A stretch of 64,000 nucleotides of DNA from Aestuariivita sp. (lineage in GTDB: Bacteria > Pseudomonadota > Alphaproteobacteria > Rhodobacterales > Rhodobacteraceae): NCBI RefSeq assembly GCF_021404545.1, contig NZ_JAAWWD010000065.1, positions 16,612 through 80,611 on the forward strand, written 5' to 3'. A model generated the notes under the pieces. The model was not told the origin of the DNA. It made no database searches and saw only the letters and a list, made by a program, of their open reading frames with translations. The position numbers and the translations under genes were made by a program. Numbering within the stretch: the first letter of the stretch is position 1; each line of letters begins with the position of its first letter. Shown here one piece after another: positions 54,291 to 63,031 of the stretch.

Positions 54291-55219
54291 CACAGATGAT
54301 CGACAGACACTCCAAAGGTGTGTTCATCATTGCCGCAACCCCGTTCGACGACAACGGCGGGCTGGACCTGGACAGCACGGATCGCATGGTGGAGTTCTAT
54401 CTTGAAGCCGGTGTGACGGGCATGACCATTCTGGGGATTATGGGCGAAGCCCCCAAACTGGGCGGGGACGAGGCCGCGCTTTTTGCGCGCCGCGTGCTGG
54501 ATCGGGTCGCGGGCCGGGTGCCGGTGGTGGTCGGCGTGTCGGCGGCCGGGCTCGACAATATGGCGCGGCTGACCGACACGGCGATGACGGCAGGCGCGGG
54601 CGGCGTCATGGTCGCACCGCAACCGGGCCTGGGCACCGAGGCCAAGCTTGCGGGCTATATGGCACAGGTGTGCGCCACCCTGCCGGACGTGCCCATCTGC
54701 TTTCAGGACTACCCGCAGACAACCGGCGTGCAGGTCTCGGTCGAAACGATCCTCAAGCTGACCGTGGATCACCCGCAGATTGTGATGCTGAAACACGAGG
54801 ACTGGCCGGGTCTGACCAAACTGTCCCGGGTGCGGGCAGAGACGGGCACAGCCGATATCCCGCGCCTGTCCATCCTGACCGGCAATTCGGCCCTGTTTCT
54901 GCCCCAGGAGATGCAGCGCGGCGCCGATGGGGCGATGACTGGTTTTGCCTTTCCGGAGATGCTCGTAAAGGTGGTTGCGCGCCACGCGGCAGGCGATGTC
55001 GACGGGGCCGAGGACCTCTTTGACGCCTACCTGCCATTGGTGCGCTATGAACAACAGCTTGGGCTGGGGCTTGCGATCCGCAAGGAAACCCTCCGCAGGC
55101 GGGGCGTCCTGGCCTCGGCCAGACTGCGCGCACCGGGGCCTGCGATGACCAAGCTGGATCATGAAGAGCTGACGCGGTTGATGGCCCGTCTGGAAAAACG
55201 ATTGGAGGAGTTGGCCTGA
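54287..55219 (+). CDS. Dihydrodipicolinate synthase/N-acetylneuraminate lyase-family enzyme
   Basis: A 310-aa class I aldolase-fold enzyme. The Schiff-base lysine is in QIVMLKHEDWPG; the catalytic tyrosine is in ICFQDYPQTTG. ILGIMGEAPKL replaces the GTTGE block of true DapA, so a lysine-biosynthesis role is unlikely. Relatives cleave or form 2-oxo acids, or dehydrate sugar acids. Its substrate in a hydantoin cluster is unknown. The start overlaps the flavoprotein gene, and its TGA shares one base with the SDR start. Confidence 0.87.
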   Translation: MTQMIDRHSKGVFIIAATPFDDNGGLDLDSTDRMVEFYLEAGVTGMTILGIMGEAPKLGGDEAALFARRVLDRVAGRVPVVVGVSAAGLDNMARLTDTAMTAGAGGVMVAPQPGLGTEAKLAGYMAQVCATLPDVPICFQDYPQTTGVQVSVETILKLTVDHPQIVMLKHEDWPGLTKLSRVRAETGTADIPRLSILTGNSALFLPQEMQRGADGAMTGFAFPEMLVKVVARHAAGDVDGAEDLFDAYLPLVRYEQQLGLGLAIRKETLRRRGVLASARLRAPGPAMTKLDHEELTRLMARLEKRLEELA

Positions 55220-56007
55220 TGGATTTGGGACTGAACGGGAAACGCGCGCTGGTGATGTCATCCTCGCGGGGCTTGGGGCTGGGTATCGCCCAGGCTCTGG
55301 CAGCCGAAGGGGTGGATGTGCTGTTGACAGGGCGGTCGGCTGATAAACTGGCGGAGGCGGCCGAGGCCATCACCGCGCAAGGGGCGGGCCGGGCGCGGTA
55401 CGCGGTTGTCGATCTGACCCATGCGGATGCGGTGGAGAGATTGGTCGCGGCGGTTGGCGACACATTGGGCGGCGTCGATATTCTGATCAACAACACCGGC
55501 GGTCCACCGCCGGGCAGGATGGTCGATGCCGACCCAGGGGTTCTGGCCAGCCAGTTTGACGCGATGGTGATGACCGTGATCTCGCTGACCGGGCGGCTGA
55601 TGCCGGAAATGCGCGCACAGGGCTGGGGCCGGGTGATCACCATCGGCTCTTCGGGTGTGATCCAGCCGATCCCCAATCTTGGCCTGTCCAATGCGCTGCG
55701 TTCGGCATTGGTGGGATGGTCCAAGTCGCTGTCGGGGGATGTGGCCGCCGACGGGGTGACCGTCAACATGCTGCTGCCCGGTCGCATCCACACCGAACGG
55801 GTCGATGAGCTGGATGCGGCGGCCTCGAAACGCACCGGCGCCTCGCTCGAGGACACCCGCGCGGCATCCCGAGCCACGATCCCGGCAGGGCGCTACGGCA
55901 CGGTGGCGGAGTTTGCCGCCGTCGCCGCCTTTCTTGCCAGTTCACAGGCCAGCTATGTCACCGGGTCGCTGATCCGCTGTGACGGCGGCGCAATCAAATC
56001 GGTATAG
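55219..56007 (+). CDS. SDR-family oxidoreductase lacking the canonical Tyr and Lys
   Basis: A 262-aa Rossmann-fold protein. The cofactor region MSSSRGLGLGIAQALAAEG (TGxxxGxG type, with Ser in place of Thr-Gly) and NNTGGPPPG are present, and Ser144 aligns with the catalytic serine. The usual YxxxK is replaced by SNALR: S157 and R161 stand in the Tyr and Lys positions. This suggests either an altered mechanism or a non-redox role. Similar atypical members are known among proteins annotated as 3-oxoacyl-ACP reductase-like. Confidence 0.88.
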   Translation: MDLGLNGKRALVMSSSRGLGLGIAQALAAEGVDVLLTGRSADKLAEAAEAITAQGAGRARYAVVDLTHADAVERLVAAVGDTLGGVDILINNTGGPPPGRMVDADPGVLASQFDAMVMTVISLTGRLMPEMRAQGWGRVITIGSSGVIQPIPNLGLSNALRSALVGWSKSLSGDVAADGVTVNMLLPGRIHTERVDELDAAASKRTGASLEDTRAASRATIPAGRYGTVAEFAAVAAFLASSQASYVTGSLIRCDGGAIKSV

Positions 56008-56010
56008 CTT

Positions 56011-57465
56011 ATGTTTGACCTTGTTATCAAAGGTGGCCAGATCGTCACCGCCACAGACACCTACGACGCCGATATCGGCATCTCCGACGGCCAGATCGCG
56101 GCTCTGGGTCGGGGCCTTGACGGCCAGGACACAATCGACGCCACCGGCAAGCTTGTCATGCCCGGTGGGATCGAGGCCCATTGCCATATCGCACAAGAAT
56201 CGGCCACCGGCGGCATGACATCGGACGATTACCGCAGCGGCTCGATCTCGGCGGCATTTGGCGGCAACTCGTGCTTTGTGCCGTTCGCGGCGCAGCATCG
56301 CGGCATGGGCGTGACCGAAACGCTGGATCTGTACGACAGCCGCGCGCAGGGCAGTTCTGTGATCGACTACGGGTATCACCTGATTGTCGCGGACCCGACC
56401 GAGAAAGTCCTGACCGAAGAATTGCCCGCCGCCTTTGCGCGCGGGGTGACCTCGTTCAAGGTGTTCATGACCTACGATTTGATGCGGGTCGATGATCGGC
56501 AGTTCCTCGATATCCTGACCGTGGCAAAGACACATGGCGCGCTGACCATGGTGCATGCCGAAAACAGCGGCATGATCTCGTGGATTTCCGACCGGCTGGT
56601 CGCGGCGGGCCACACCAGCCCGCGCTATCATGCGCCCAGCCATCCGGCGCTGGCCGAATCCGAGGCTGTGAACCGGGCGATATCGCTGGCCAAGCTGGTC
56701 GATGCCGCCTTGCTGATCGTGCATGTATCCACGCCGGAAGGGGCGGCGCTGATCTCGGATGCGCGTCTGGCGGGGGCGAAGATCTTTGGGGAGACCTGCA
56801 CCCAGTACCTCTTTCTGACCCGAGACGATCTGGATCGGCCTGGCATGGACGGTGCAAAGTTCATGTGTTCGCCGCCGCTGCGGGATGTGCCCACGCAGGA
56901 GGCGCTCTGGCGGCACCTTCAGGCGGGAACGTTCTCGGTGTTCTCATCGGACCATGCGCCTTACCGCTTTGACGAAAGCGGCAAGCTGGCCAACGGGCCG
57001 GATGCCACGTTCAAACAGATCGCCAACGGGATGCCCGGCATCGGGATGCGGCTGCCGATGCTCTTTTCCGAAGGGGTCGGCAAGGGGCGCATCACGCTCC
57101 AGCAGTTCGTGGCGCTGTCCGCGACCAATGCGGCGCGGCTCTATGGGCTTGAAAAGAAGGGCAGTATTGCCATTGGCATGGATGCCGATATCGCGATCTG
57201 GGACCCGAACGAGACGAGGACGGTGACCGTCGAGGATCAGCATGATAACATGAACTACACCCCGTTCGAGGGCTGGCAGGTCACGGGCTGGCCGGTGACC
57301 GTTCTGTCGCGCGGACATCGTGTCATCGACGCAGGCAAGTTGCTGGCCCAGCCCGGGCATGGCCAGTATGTCGCCCGGGCGAAAACCGACTTGACCGGCT
57401 ATCCCGGTCACCGCGCGGTCGAGCTGGATCCAAAGACCAATTTTGGCGCCGAGATTGCCCCGTGA
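56011..57465 (+). CDS. Hydantoinase/dihydropyrimidinase
   Basis: A 484-aa cyclic amidohydrolase. It opens 5-substituted hydantoins or a related cyclic ureide to the N-carbamoyl amino acid. Metal features: HCH (H57, H59; GGIEAHCHIAQE), the probable carboxylated K150 (TSFKVFMTYD), H182 (MVHAEN), LLIVHVSTPEG and SSDHAPY. It is clearly divergent from hydA at 6220; for example IAQESATGG replaces LEMPFMGTY near the first metal His pair, a substrate-specificity loop. It precedes the hydantoin racemase, overlapping by 4 bases. Confidence 0.9.
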   Translation: MFDLVIKGGQIVTATDTYDADIGISDGQIAALGRGLDGQDTIDATGKLVMPGGIEAHCHIAQESATGGMTSDDYRSGSISAAFGGNSCFVPFAAQHRGMGVTETLDLYDSRAQGSSVIDYGYHLIVADPTEKVLTEELPAAFARGVTSFKVFMTYDLMRVDDRQFLDILTVAKTHGALTMVHAENSGMISWISDRLVAAGHTSPRYHAPSHPALAESEAVNRAISLAKLVDAALLIVHVSTPEGAALISDARLAGAKIFGETCTQYLFLTRDDLDRPGMDGAKFMCSPPLRDVPTQEALWRHLQAGTFSVFSSDHAPYRFDESGKLANGPDATFKQIANGMPGIGMRLPMLFSEGVGKGRITLQQFVALSATNAARLYGLEKKGSIAIGMDADIAIWDPNETRTVTVEDQHDNMNYTPFEGWQVTGWPVTVLSRGHRVIDAGKLLAQPGHGQYVARAKTDLTGYPGHRAVELDPKTNFGAEIAP

Positions 57466-58118
57466 GCGGTCCGATTGTCGTCATCAACCCCAATTCCAAC
57501 CAGGCGGTGACGGACGGGCTGGACACGGCCCTTGCCCCGTTCCGGATGCGGGGCGGACCCTCAATCGAGTGCATCACGCTGGAGGAGGGGCCCTTCGGGA
57601 TCGAATCGCAGCTTCATTCCGATCAGGTGGTGTTGCCTCTGGTGCGCGCAATGCAGAGCCGCGCCGAGGCCAGCGCCTTTGTCATCGCGTGTTACTCCGA
57701 TCCCGGCATCGACGCCTGCCGGTCTGCGGTCGCCGCGCCGGTGTTCGGCATTCAGGAGAGCGGTGTGCTCACGGCCTTGTCGCGGGCCGACCGGATCGGG
57801 ATCGTCGGGATCTCGTCAGCTTCAGAGCGGCGGCATCGGCTCTATATGCGGCGGATGGGCGTGCTGGACCGGATCGCGGGAGAGCGGGCGCTGAACATGA
57901 GCGTCGATGAGACGGCGCGCGGCACCGGCACGTTTGCGCGGCTGGTCGAGGTGGGCGGCGCACTGGTCGAGGATGGCGCCGAGGCGCTGGTGTTGGGTTG
58001 TGCGGGCATGGCCGTGCACCGCGCCCCACTGGAAGAGCGGCTGGGCCTCCCGGTGATTGATCCAACACAAGCGGCCGTGGCGATGGCTTTGGGGGCGGTA
58101 TTGGCCAAGCGTCTCTGA
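57462..58118 (+). CDS. Hydantoin racemase (Asp/Glu racemase superfamily)
   Basis: A 218-aa enzyme that interconverts D- and L-5-substituted hydantoins, making both enantiomers available to the hydantoinase. INPNSNQAVTDGL at the N-terminus is typical, and the two catalytic cysteines are C77 (FVIACYSDPG) and C180 (LVLGCAGM). The start overlaps the hydantoinase stop. Decarboxylase-type relatives (arylmalonate decarboxylase) have one cysteine, so racemase is favoured. Confidence 0.9.
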   Translation: MSGPIVVINPNSNQAVTDGLDTALAPFRMRGGPSIECITLEEGPFGIESQLHSDQVVLPLVRAMQSRAEASAFVIACYSDPGIDACRSAVAAPVFGIQESGVLTALSRADRIGIVGISSASERRHRLYMRRMGVLDRIAGERALNMSVDETARGTGTFARLVEVGGALVEDGAEALVLGCAGMAVHRAPLEERLGLPVIDPTQAAVAMALGAVLAKRL

Positions 58119-58136
58119 CAGTATTATGTAGCGGAT

Positions 58137-59042
58137 ATGAAAATTGCCCGCCGTAACGACCTGTCGCTCCGCCTGCTCGAAGTCTTTGGTACGCTGATGT
58201 TGCATCAGACCACCGTCCGCACCGCCGAAGAACTGGGTATCTCGCAACCTTCTGTCTCGACCGCGATCAAACAGCTTGAGCGCCAATTGGGATTTACACT
58301 GTTTGAACGGTCCAAGAAACGGATGATCCCGACCAGCGCGGCGCACAGCCTCTATCAGGAGGTCGAGCCGATGTTCGGTCAGTTGCGCTGCGTTGAATCG
58401 CGCGTGCGCGATCTGCGTGGCGGGTCGGTGGGCAGGCTGCACCTGATGGCCACACCGCCGCTGGGCCATTCGGTCGTGCCTGCCGCGCTGCTGGCCTTTC
58501 TGGACGGGCGTCCGGGCGTGACGGTGCAATACGATGTGCGGCGCATGGAAAACGTGATCGACGCCGTGGCCGTCGGGGCCGCCGAGATCGGGCTGTGTCT
58601 CGGCCTCGACAGCCATCCGGGCGTGACGGTCGAAAAGATGCGCACCGACCGCATGGTGGCGCTTATGCGCTCGGATCATCCAGTAGCGGCCCACTCGGTC
58701 ATCACCCCGCGGGATCTGGCGGACCATTCCTTTGTCGGGCTGGACCGTGCGTCGCGGCTGGGATTTTTGGTTCAGACCGCGTTTGAAGCGGCAGATGTCG
58801 CCTATACGCCGCGGGTCGAGGTGCGGTATTGCCATACCGCAGCCGTTCTGGCGCATTCGGGCACGGGTATCGCGGTCGTGGACAGCTATACGGCGTCTTT
58901 CCTGCCGAATATGGATCTGGCGGTCCGCCCTTTTGATCCGGCGATATCGGTATCGGCATGCATGCTGACGCGCCCGGGTCGGCCGTTGTCGCGTCTGGCG
59001 ACCGAATTCCGCGAGGCTTTCGTCACAGCTTTGATGCAGTGA
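58137..59042 (+). CDS. LysR-family transcriptional regulator of the hydantoin-type cluster
   Basis: A 301-aa regulator with the winged helix TVRTAEELGISQPSVSTAIK, then LERQLGFTLFERSKKRM, and a C-terminal substrate-binding domain. It lies 18 bases after the racemase gene on the same strand, unlike the usual divergent LysR layout. It is the only regulator in the cluster and so the best candidate to control the promoter near 39275. Confidence 0.87.
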   Translation: MKIARRNDLSLRLLEVFGTLMLHQTTVRTAEELGISQPSVSTAIKQLERQLGFTLFERSKKRMIPTSAAHSLYQEVEPMFGQLRCVESRVRDLRGGSVGRLHLMATPPLGHSVVPAALLAFLDGRPGVTVQYDVRRMENVIDAVAVGAAEIGLCLGLDSHPGVTVEKMRTDRMVALMRSDHPVAAHSVITPRDLADHSFVGLDRASRLGFLVQTAFEAADVAYTPRVEVRYCHTAAVLAHSGTGIAVVDSYTASFLPNMDLAVRPFDPAISVSACMLTRPGRPLSRLATEFREAFVTALMQ

Positions 59043-59050
59043 TCTCCACA

Positions 59051-59082
59051 GGTGGGGCCGGGCGGCCTGTCCCCCCTTTTTT
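59051..59082 (+). terminator. Probable terminator of the hydantoin-type cluster
   Basis: GGTGGGG (59051-59057) can pair with CCCCCC (59071-59076), with one bulge, around a GC-rich loop, followed by six T residues at 59077-59082. It lies just after the LysR stop and before the convergent minus-strand genes. Confidence 0.45.
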
Positions 59083-59195
59083 GGCGACATGTCCGACGAT
59101 GGCGGCATCTGGGCGCCGAGGGTCTTTTGGCGAACGGGGATGCCCCTGGCCGACCTTGTCTGGACATCAGATTGAGGGCGGCTGCGGCGTTGCGG

Positions 59196-59981
59196 TCATT
59201 GTCCGTCGCGGGCGGGGCTGGGCGGGATATGCGTCGTGTGCGCAAGCGCGCGCGTCACTGACGCCATTCCAAAGGCAAAGACTGGACACCGCGCGACGTC
59301 GATCAGAGAACGCAATTGCTCGGCCGACTGTACCGGGCCCCGCGACAGATCCACCAGAACGGCTTGGGCGTTCATCCGCGCCAGTTGCGACAGCGCTTTT
59401 TGCAGCGTGGCGAAGTGGTCGGGGTGTGCGGCACCGGGTCCTTTGCGTGTCTCGCCGCTGTCATCGACAGCCATCATCATGTGGCTTGCTGAGGTTCGCT
59501 GCGCCAGCATTCTCGACATCGCGGCCACATCGCTTTGCGTTGCGGTGGAAGAGGACAAAAGAACGATCTTTCCGGCGACGGGATGGATGTTTCTGTGCGC
59601 GAAAATGACGATGTCGCTGGCGGCACCGGTGTCCAGGCTCATCTGGATCAGATCACCGGCCCCGCGCTGAAAGGTCCAGGGCGCACCGGCCCGGTCGGCC
59701 AGCTTGGCCAAAGACTGGCGAAAGGCCCGCGCATCGGCTTCGAGCAGGGCCGCGATTTGAGCCCGCGTTGGGGCCAGGACGACCTGACCGCTTGGCGAAA
59801 CCAGACGCTGGTTCGGCAGATCGCAGACCGCCAGAGACGTCGTTTCCTCAACCAGGATACCGCCCAGATTGGGGCGCAGATCATGAATGATCCGCTCGAT
59901 CAGCCGCAGAGCCGCCGAGGCATCGGCGAATGAGCCGGCGCCGACCGTGATGCGGGTACTGTCACCGGATGGCGGGGTCAC
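59196..59981 (-). CDS. Unknown protein coupled to the Lon-related protease
   Basis: A 261-aa soluble-looking protein that I do not recognise. It has alternating helix/strand segments (ALRLIERIIHDLRPNLGGIL; ASDIVIFAHRNIHPVAGKIV; ARMNAQAVLVDLSRG), suggesting an alpha/beta fold of the universal-stress or regulator type. The GTG start overlaps the TGA of the protease gene (GTGA), so it is translated from the same message. The C-terminal part is near the end of a convergent region. It may be an adaptor or substrate of the protease; this is only inference. Confidence 0.72.
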   Translation of the reverse strand: MTPPSGDSTRITVGAGSFADASAALRLIERIIHDLRPNLGGILVEETTSLAVCDLPNQRLVSPSGQVVLAPTRAQIAALLEADARAFRQSLAKLADRAGAPWTFQRGAGDLIQMSLDTGAASDIVIFAHRNIHPVAGKIVLLSSSTATQSDVAAMSRMLAQRTSASHMMMAVDDSGETRKGPGAAHPDHFATLQKALSQLARMNAQAVLVDLSRGPVQSAEQLRSLIDVARCPVFAFGMASVTRALAHTTHIPPSPARDGQ

Positions 59982-62533
59982 GGCTTGCCCTCCTGGCGAT
60001 CCGGCGCCGAGGTTCTGTCTCCGAACCGGCGGCGGGTTTCGGCAAACGCACGTAACCGTGCCTCGACCAGCGCGTTTATGCTGCCGGTCGGGAACGCCCC
60101 GTTGCGGGCGCGTGTTCCGGCCTTTCGTCCGGTCAGGGCTTCGATCCCCTGGTCGATGGTGCGCACCGGGATGATCCGGAATGTCCCGGCCTCAACGGCC
60201 TTGACCACATCGCGGCGTAGCATCAGGTGATCGACATTGGAGACCGGGATCAGAACCCCCTGTTGGCCTGTCAGCCGCCGCGCCTTGCACGTATCGAAAA
60301 ACCCTTCGATCTTTTCGTTGACACCACCGATTGCCTGCACTTCGCCGTTCTGGTTGACCGAACCCGTCACCGCGATGCCTTGCCGGATCGGAACGCCCGA
60401 CAGGGCCGACACCAATGCGTAAAGTTCGGCGGAGGAGGCGCTGTCGCCATCGACACCGCCATAGCTTTGCTCGAACACCAGACTGGCGTGAAGCGATGCC
60501 GGAACATCCAGCGCATAATGGGAGGCCAGATAGGCGCCCAGGATGAGCACGCCTTTGGAGTGCAGCGGCCCTCCCAAGTCCACCTCGCGTTCGATATCGA
60601 CAAGTTTTCCCGCCCCCATCCGCACCCGCGCGGTGATCCGGGAGGGGCGCCCGAAACGATGGTTGCCGATCCCGATCACGGATAGCCCGTTGACCTGGCC
60701 CACCGCGGCGCCGCTGGTGTCGATCAGGATGGTCTTGCGGTTCACCGCCTCCCGAAGCCGGTCCTGGATCCGCGATGCGCGCCTGTCTGCCTGTTCAATC
60801 GCCTTGGAGATATCCTTGTCGGAAATGTGCTTTCGCTTTGCCAGGGTTGCGTAATGATCGGCCTCGCGCATCACATCGCTCAACGCGCCGATGCGAAGCG
60901 TGAACTTCTTTGAGTCATCCGCCAGTCTAACAGCGTGATCCAGCAGTCCGGCGACAGCCGCCGCCGTCAGCGGTCGCAGCGCGTCTTTTGCCGCACAGGA
61001 TGCAACCAGACGGGCCAGAAGACGCGTATTGCGGGCAGATCGGTCGACGTCATCCTCGAAATCGGCCTGTAGTTTGAACAAGTCGCTGAACTCCGGGTCG
61101 AGCAGCGTCAGCAGCATGTGCAACCGTCTGTCCCCGATCAGCACCACCCGAACGTCAAGCGGGATCGGATCGGGCTCAAGTGTCGTGGTCGACGCAAGGC
61201 TCAGCCGGTCGGCAAGGGAGGTGATGGCGATCGACTGATTTTGCAGGCAATGTTTGAGCGCATCCCAGGCAAAGGGCTCTGACAGCAGACGATGCGCGTC
61301 CAGCACCAGATATCCCCCGTTTGCGCGATGCAGGGCGCCGGGCTTGAGCAAAGTGAAATTCGTCGTGAGCGCCCCCATTTCCGAGATATGTTCGATGCGT
61401 CCGGTCAGATGAGCCAAGGACGGCAGACCCTCGCGGATGACCGGGGCAGAGCGCTCTGCGCCATCATGCGACACCATCACATTCACGGCATAGCGCGCGA
61501 AATGCGGCTCGCGGTGGTATTTACGGATCGCCTCTGGAAACGGCCCGTTGGAGGTGTTGCGCTTGGACAACAGGAACAGTTCCGCGTTCGAGGTCATGTC
61601 CTCGCGTACCTGTTTGAGGTACTCCAACATGTCGGCGTCCCGCGAGGTTTCGCGGAACCGGTCGGCAAGCTCCTGCACCCGCAGAGAGACCACGCGCTCG
61701 GCCATGTCGGCATGTAGCGCCTCGATGCGCTGGCGATGCTCTTTTTCCAGTTGCGGCCCGTGCCTCAGAACGGCCGAGAGGTGGTCCTGAAGGCGTTCAA
61801 TCTTGGTATCTATCTCTTCCTTTTGGTCGTCTGGCAGGGCCTCGTACACATCCGGCTTGATCGGTTGTCCATCCACCATGGCTGCCAGCATAAAGCCCAT
61901 CGGCGTTCTCAACAGCGCCACGTTTTCCTCGCGCGCACGCTCAGCAAAGGCTGCGATCGGCTCCTCGTGTCTCTGTCCGAACTCTTCTTCGATGGCGCGC
62001 CGTTGCGTGAGGTATTCCTCGGATTCGAACAGGGCAGGGATCTCATTTGCCAGATCGTCCACCAGATCCTGCATCGCAGACCGAAACACACCCGCCATCC
62101 CCGAGGGCAACTGCATCGCGTTCGGTTTATGGGGGGTCTCGAAATTGTTGACATAAACCCAGTCGCACGGGATCGGGCGGGCGGCGGCGGCTTGGGTCAA
62201 CAGATTTGAGACCGCCGCATGGCGCCCGGTGCCCTCATGTCCGAGAACATAAAGGTTGAAGTCCTTGTGCCGGATGCCCGCAGAGAGTTTTATCGCATCG
62301 ACCGCGCGATCCTGGCCCAGCAGCTCAAACCTGGCGGCCAACGCATCGGTTGTCTCAAACCCAAGGCTGGTCGGGTCACATTCCGGTCGTAACGCTTCGG
62401 GTCGCAGACCATCTGGAAGAGGCAGGTTTTGGGATACTGAGTTAGCCAAGGCATTGATTCCGATTTTGGGTTTCCTTGAGATGACACAAAATCGGCTGGC
62501 TGGATTGATGCGAATCAAAGCGGGACAGGTCAT
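59978..62533 (-). CDS. Lon-related ATP-dependent protease (AAA_32 type)
   Basis: About 851 aa. N-terminal PECDPTSLGFETTDAL is typical of the Lon-related family. The nucleotide-binding loop reads GHEGTGRHA (around 98-106), with Arg and His where a classical P-loop has Lys and Thr. A helical insert spans about 200-370. The C-terminal protease domain has the Ser-Lys dyad: S698 (GGVDGDSASSAEL) and K741 (GGVNEKIEGFF), spaced 43 residues apart as in Lon. The start is uncertain: ATG 62533 lacks a good ribosome site, and TTG 62449 is an alternative nearer the conserved region. It degrades proteins in the cytoplasm. Confidence 0.85.
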   Translation of the reverse strand: MTCPALIRINPASRFCVISRKPKIGINALANSVSQNLPLPDGLRPEALRPECDPTSLGFETTDALAARFELLGQDRAVDAIKLSAGIRHKDFNLYVLGHEGTGRHAAVSNLLTQAAAARPIPCDWVYVNNFETPHKPNAMQLPSGMAGVFRSAMQDLVDDLANEIPALFESEEYLTQRRAIEEEFGQRHEEPIAAFAERAREENVALLRTPMGFMLAAMVDGQPIKPDVYEALPDDQKEEIDTKIERLQDHLSAVLRHGPQLEKEHRQRIEALHADMAERVVSLRVQELADRFRETSRDADMLEYLKQVREDMTSNAELFLLSKRNTSNGPFPEAIRKYHREPHFARYAVNVMVSHDGAERSAPVIREGLPSLAHLTGRIEHISEMGALTTNFTLLKPGALHRANGGYLVLDAHRLLSEPFAWDALKHCLQNQSIAITSLADRLSLASTTTLEPDPIPLDVRVVLIGDRRLHMLLTLLDPEFSDLFKLQADFEDDVDRSARNTRLLARLVASCAAKDALRPLTAAAVAGLLDHAVRLADDSKKFTLRIGALSDVMREADHYATLAKRKHISDKDISKAIEQADRRASRIQDRLREAVNRKTILIDTSGAAVGQVNGLSVIGIGNHRFGRPSRITARVRMGAGKLVDIEREVDLGGPLHSKGVLILGAYLASHYALDVPASLHASLVFEQSYGGVDGDSASSAELYALVSALSGVPIRQGIAVTGSVNQNGEVQAIGGVNEKIEGFFDTCKARRLTGQQGVLIPVSNVDHLMLRRDVVKAVEAGTFRIIPVRTIDQGIEALTGRKAGTRARNGAFPTGSINALVEARLRAFAETRRRFGDRTSAPDRQEGKP

Positions 62534-63031
62534 GTCGCCGGTCGCGGGGAAACGTCGCAAGGCGGGCGGCGGACGACTTGTCAGGTGACAGGCCCTGATC
62601 GACACATGTCTCCGCTTGACGGGCCCAATTGTGGGGGGTCGTCTCGACAGTGAAAGGCCGTTGCATCTGATCTGGACGCGGGCCATCTACCGGAAGGACG
62701 CTTGTTTACTGTGGCCAATTCGTGGGCGCTGAGTGTGCAATAAGGCGCCAAAAGGGGCAAATCGGGGGATGTTCCTGCGCTGCTGCAGCCGCCGCCAAAA
62801 GTTTGAAGACACGCCAAAAATGCAGTTAAATCAAAACGCCAGACTTTCTATCACCCTTACGATGAATGGTGGCGATTCGAGCGATTTTTCAATGCTTTAA
62901 GGCGTGTCGTGTGCGCCATATTTTCGGGGTTCCATCGCCTTGTTTCGTGCTTTGTCGCGCAATCGGCAGGTGGACCATGGGTGAACGCTTCACCTTGATG
63001 CGGCTCCATTGGCTGTGGCGAAAAACCCTGA
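62534..63031. other. Gene-poor stretch beside the damaged region
   Basis: Nearly 500 bases with only short, unconvincing frames on both strands. It should contain the promoter of the Lon-related gene; no clear heat-shock type boxes were seen. No terminal inverted repeats or transposase remnants were found. Confidence 0.45.
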
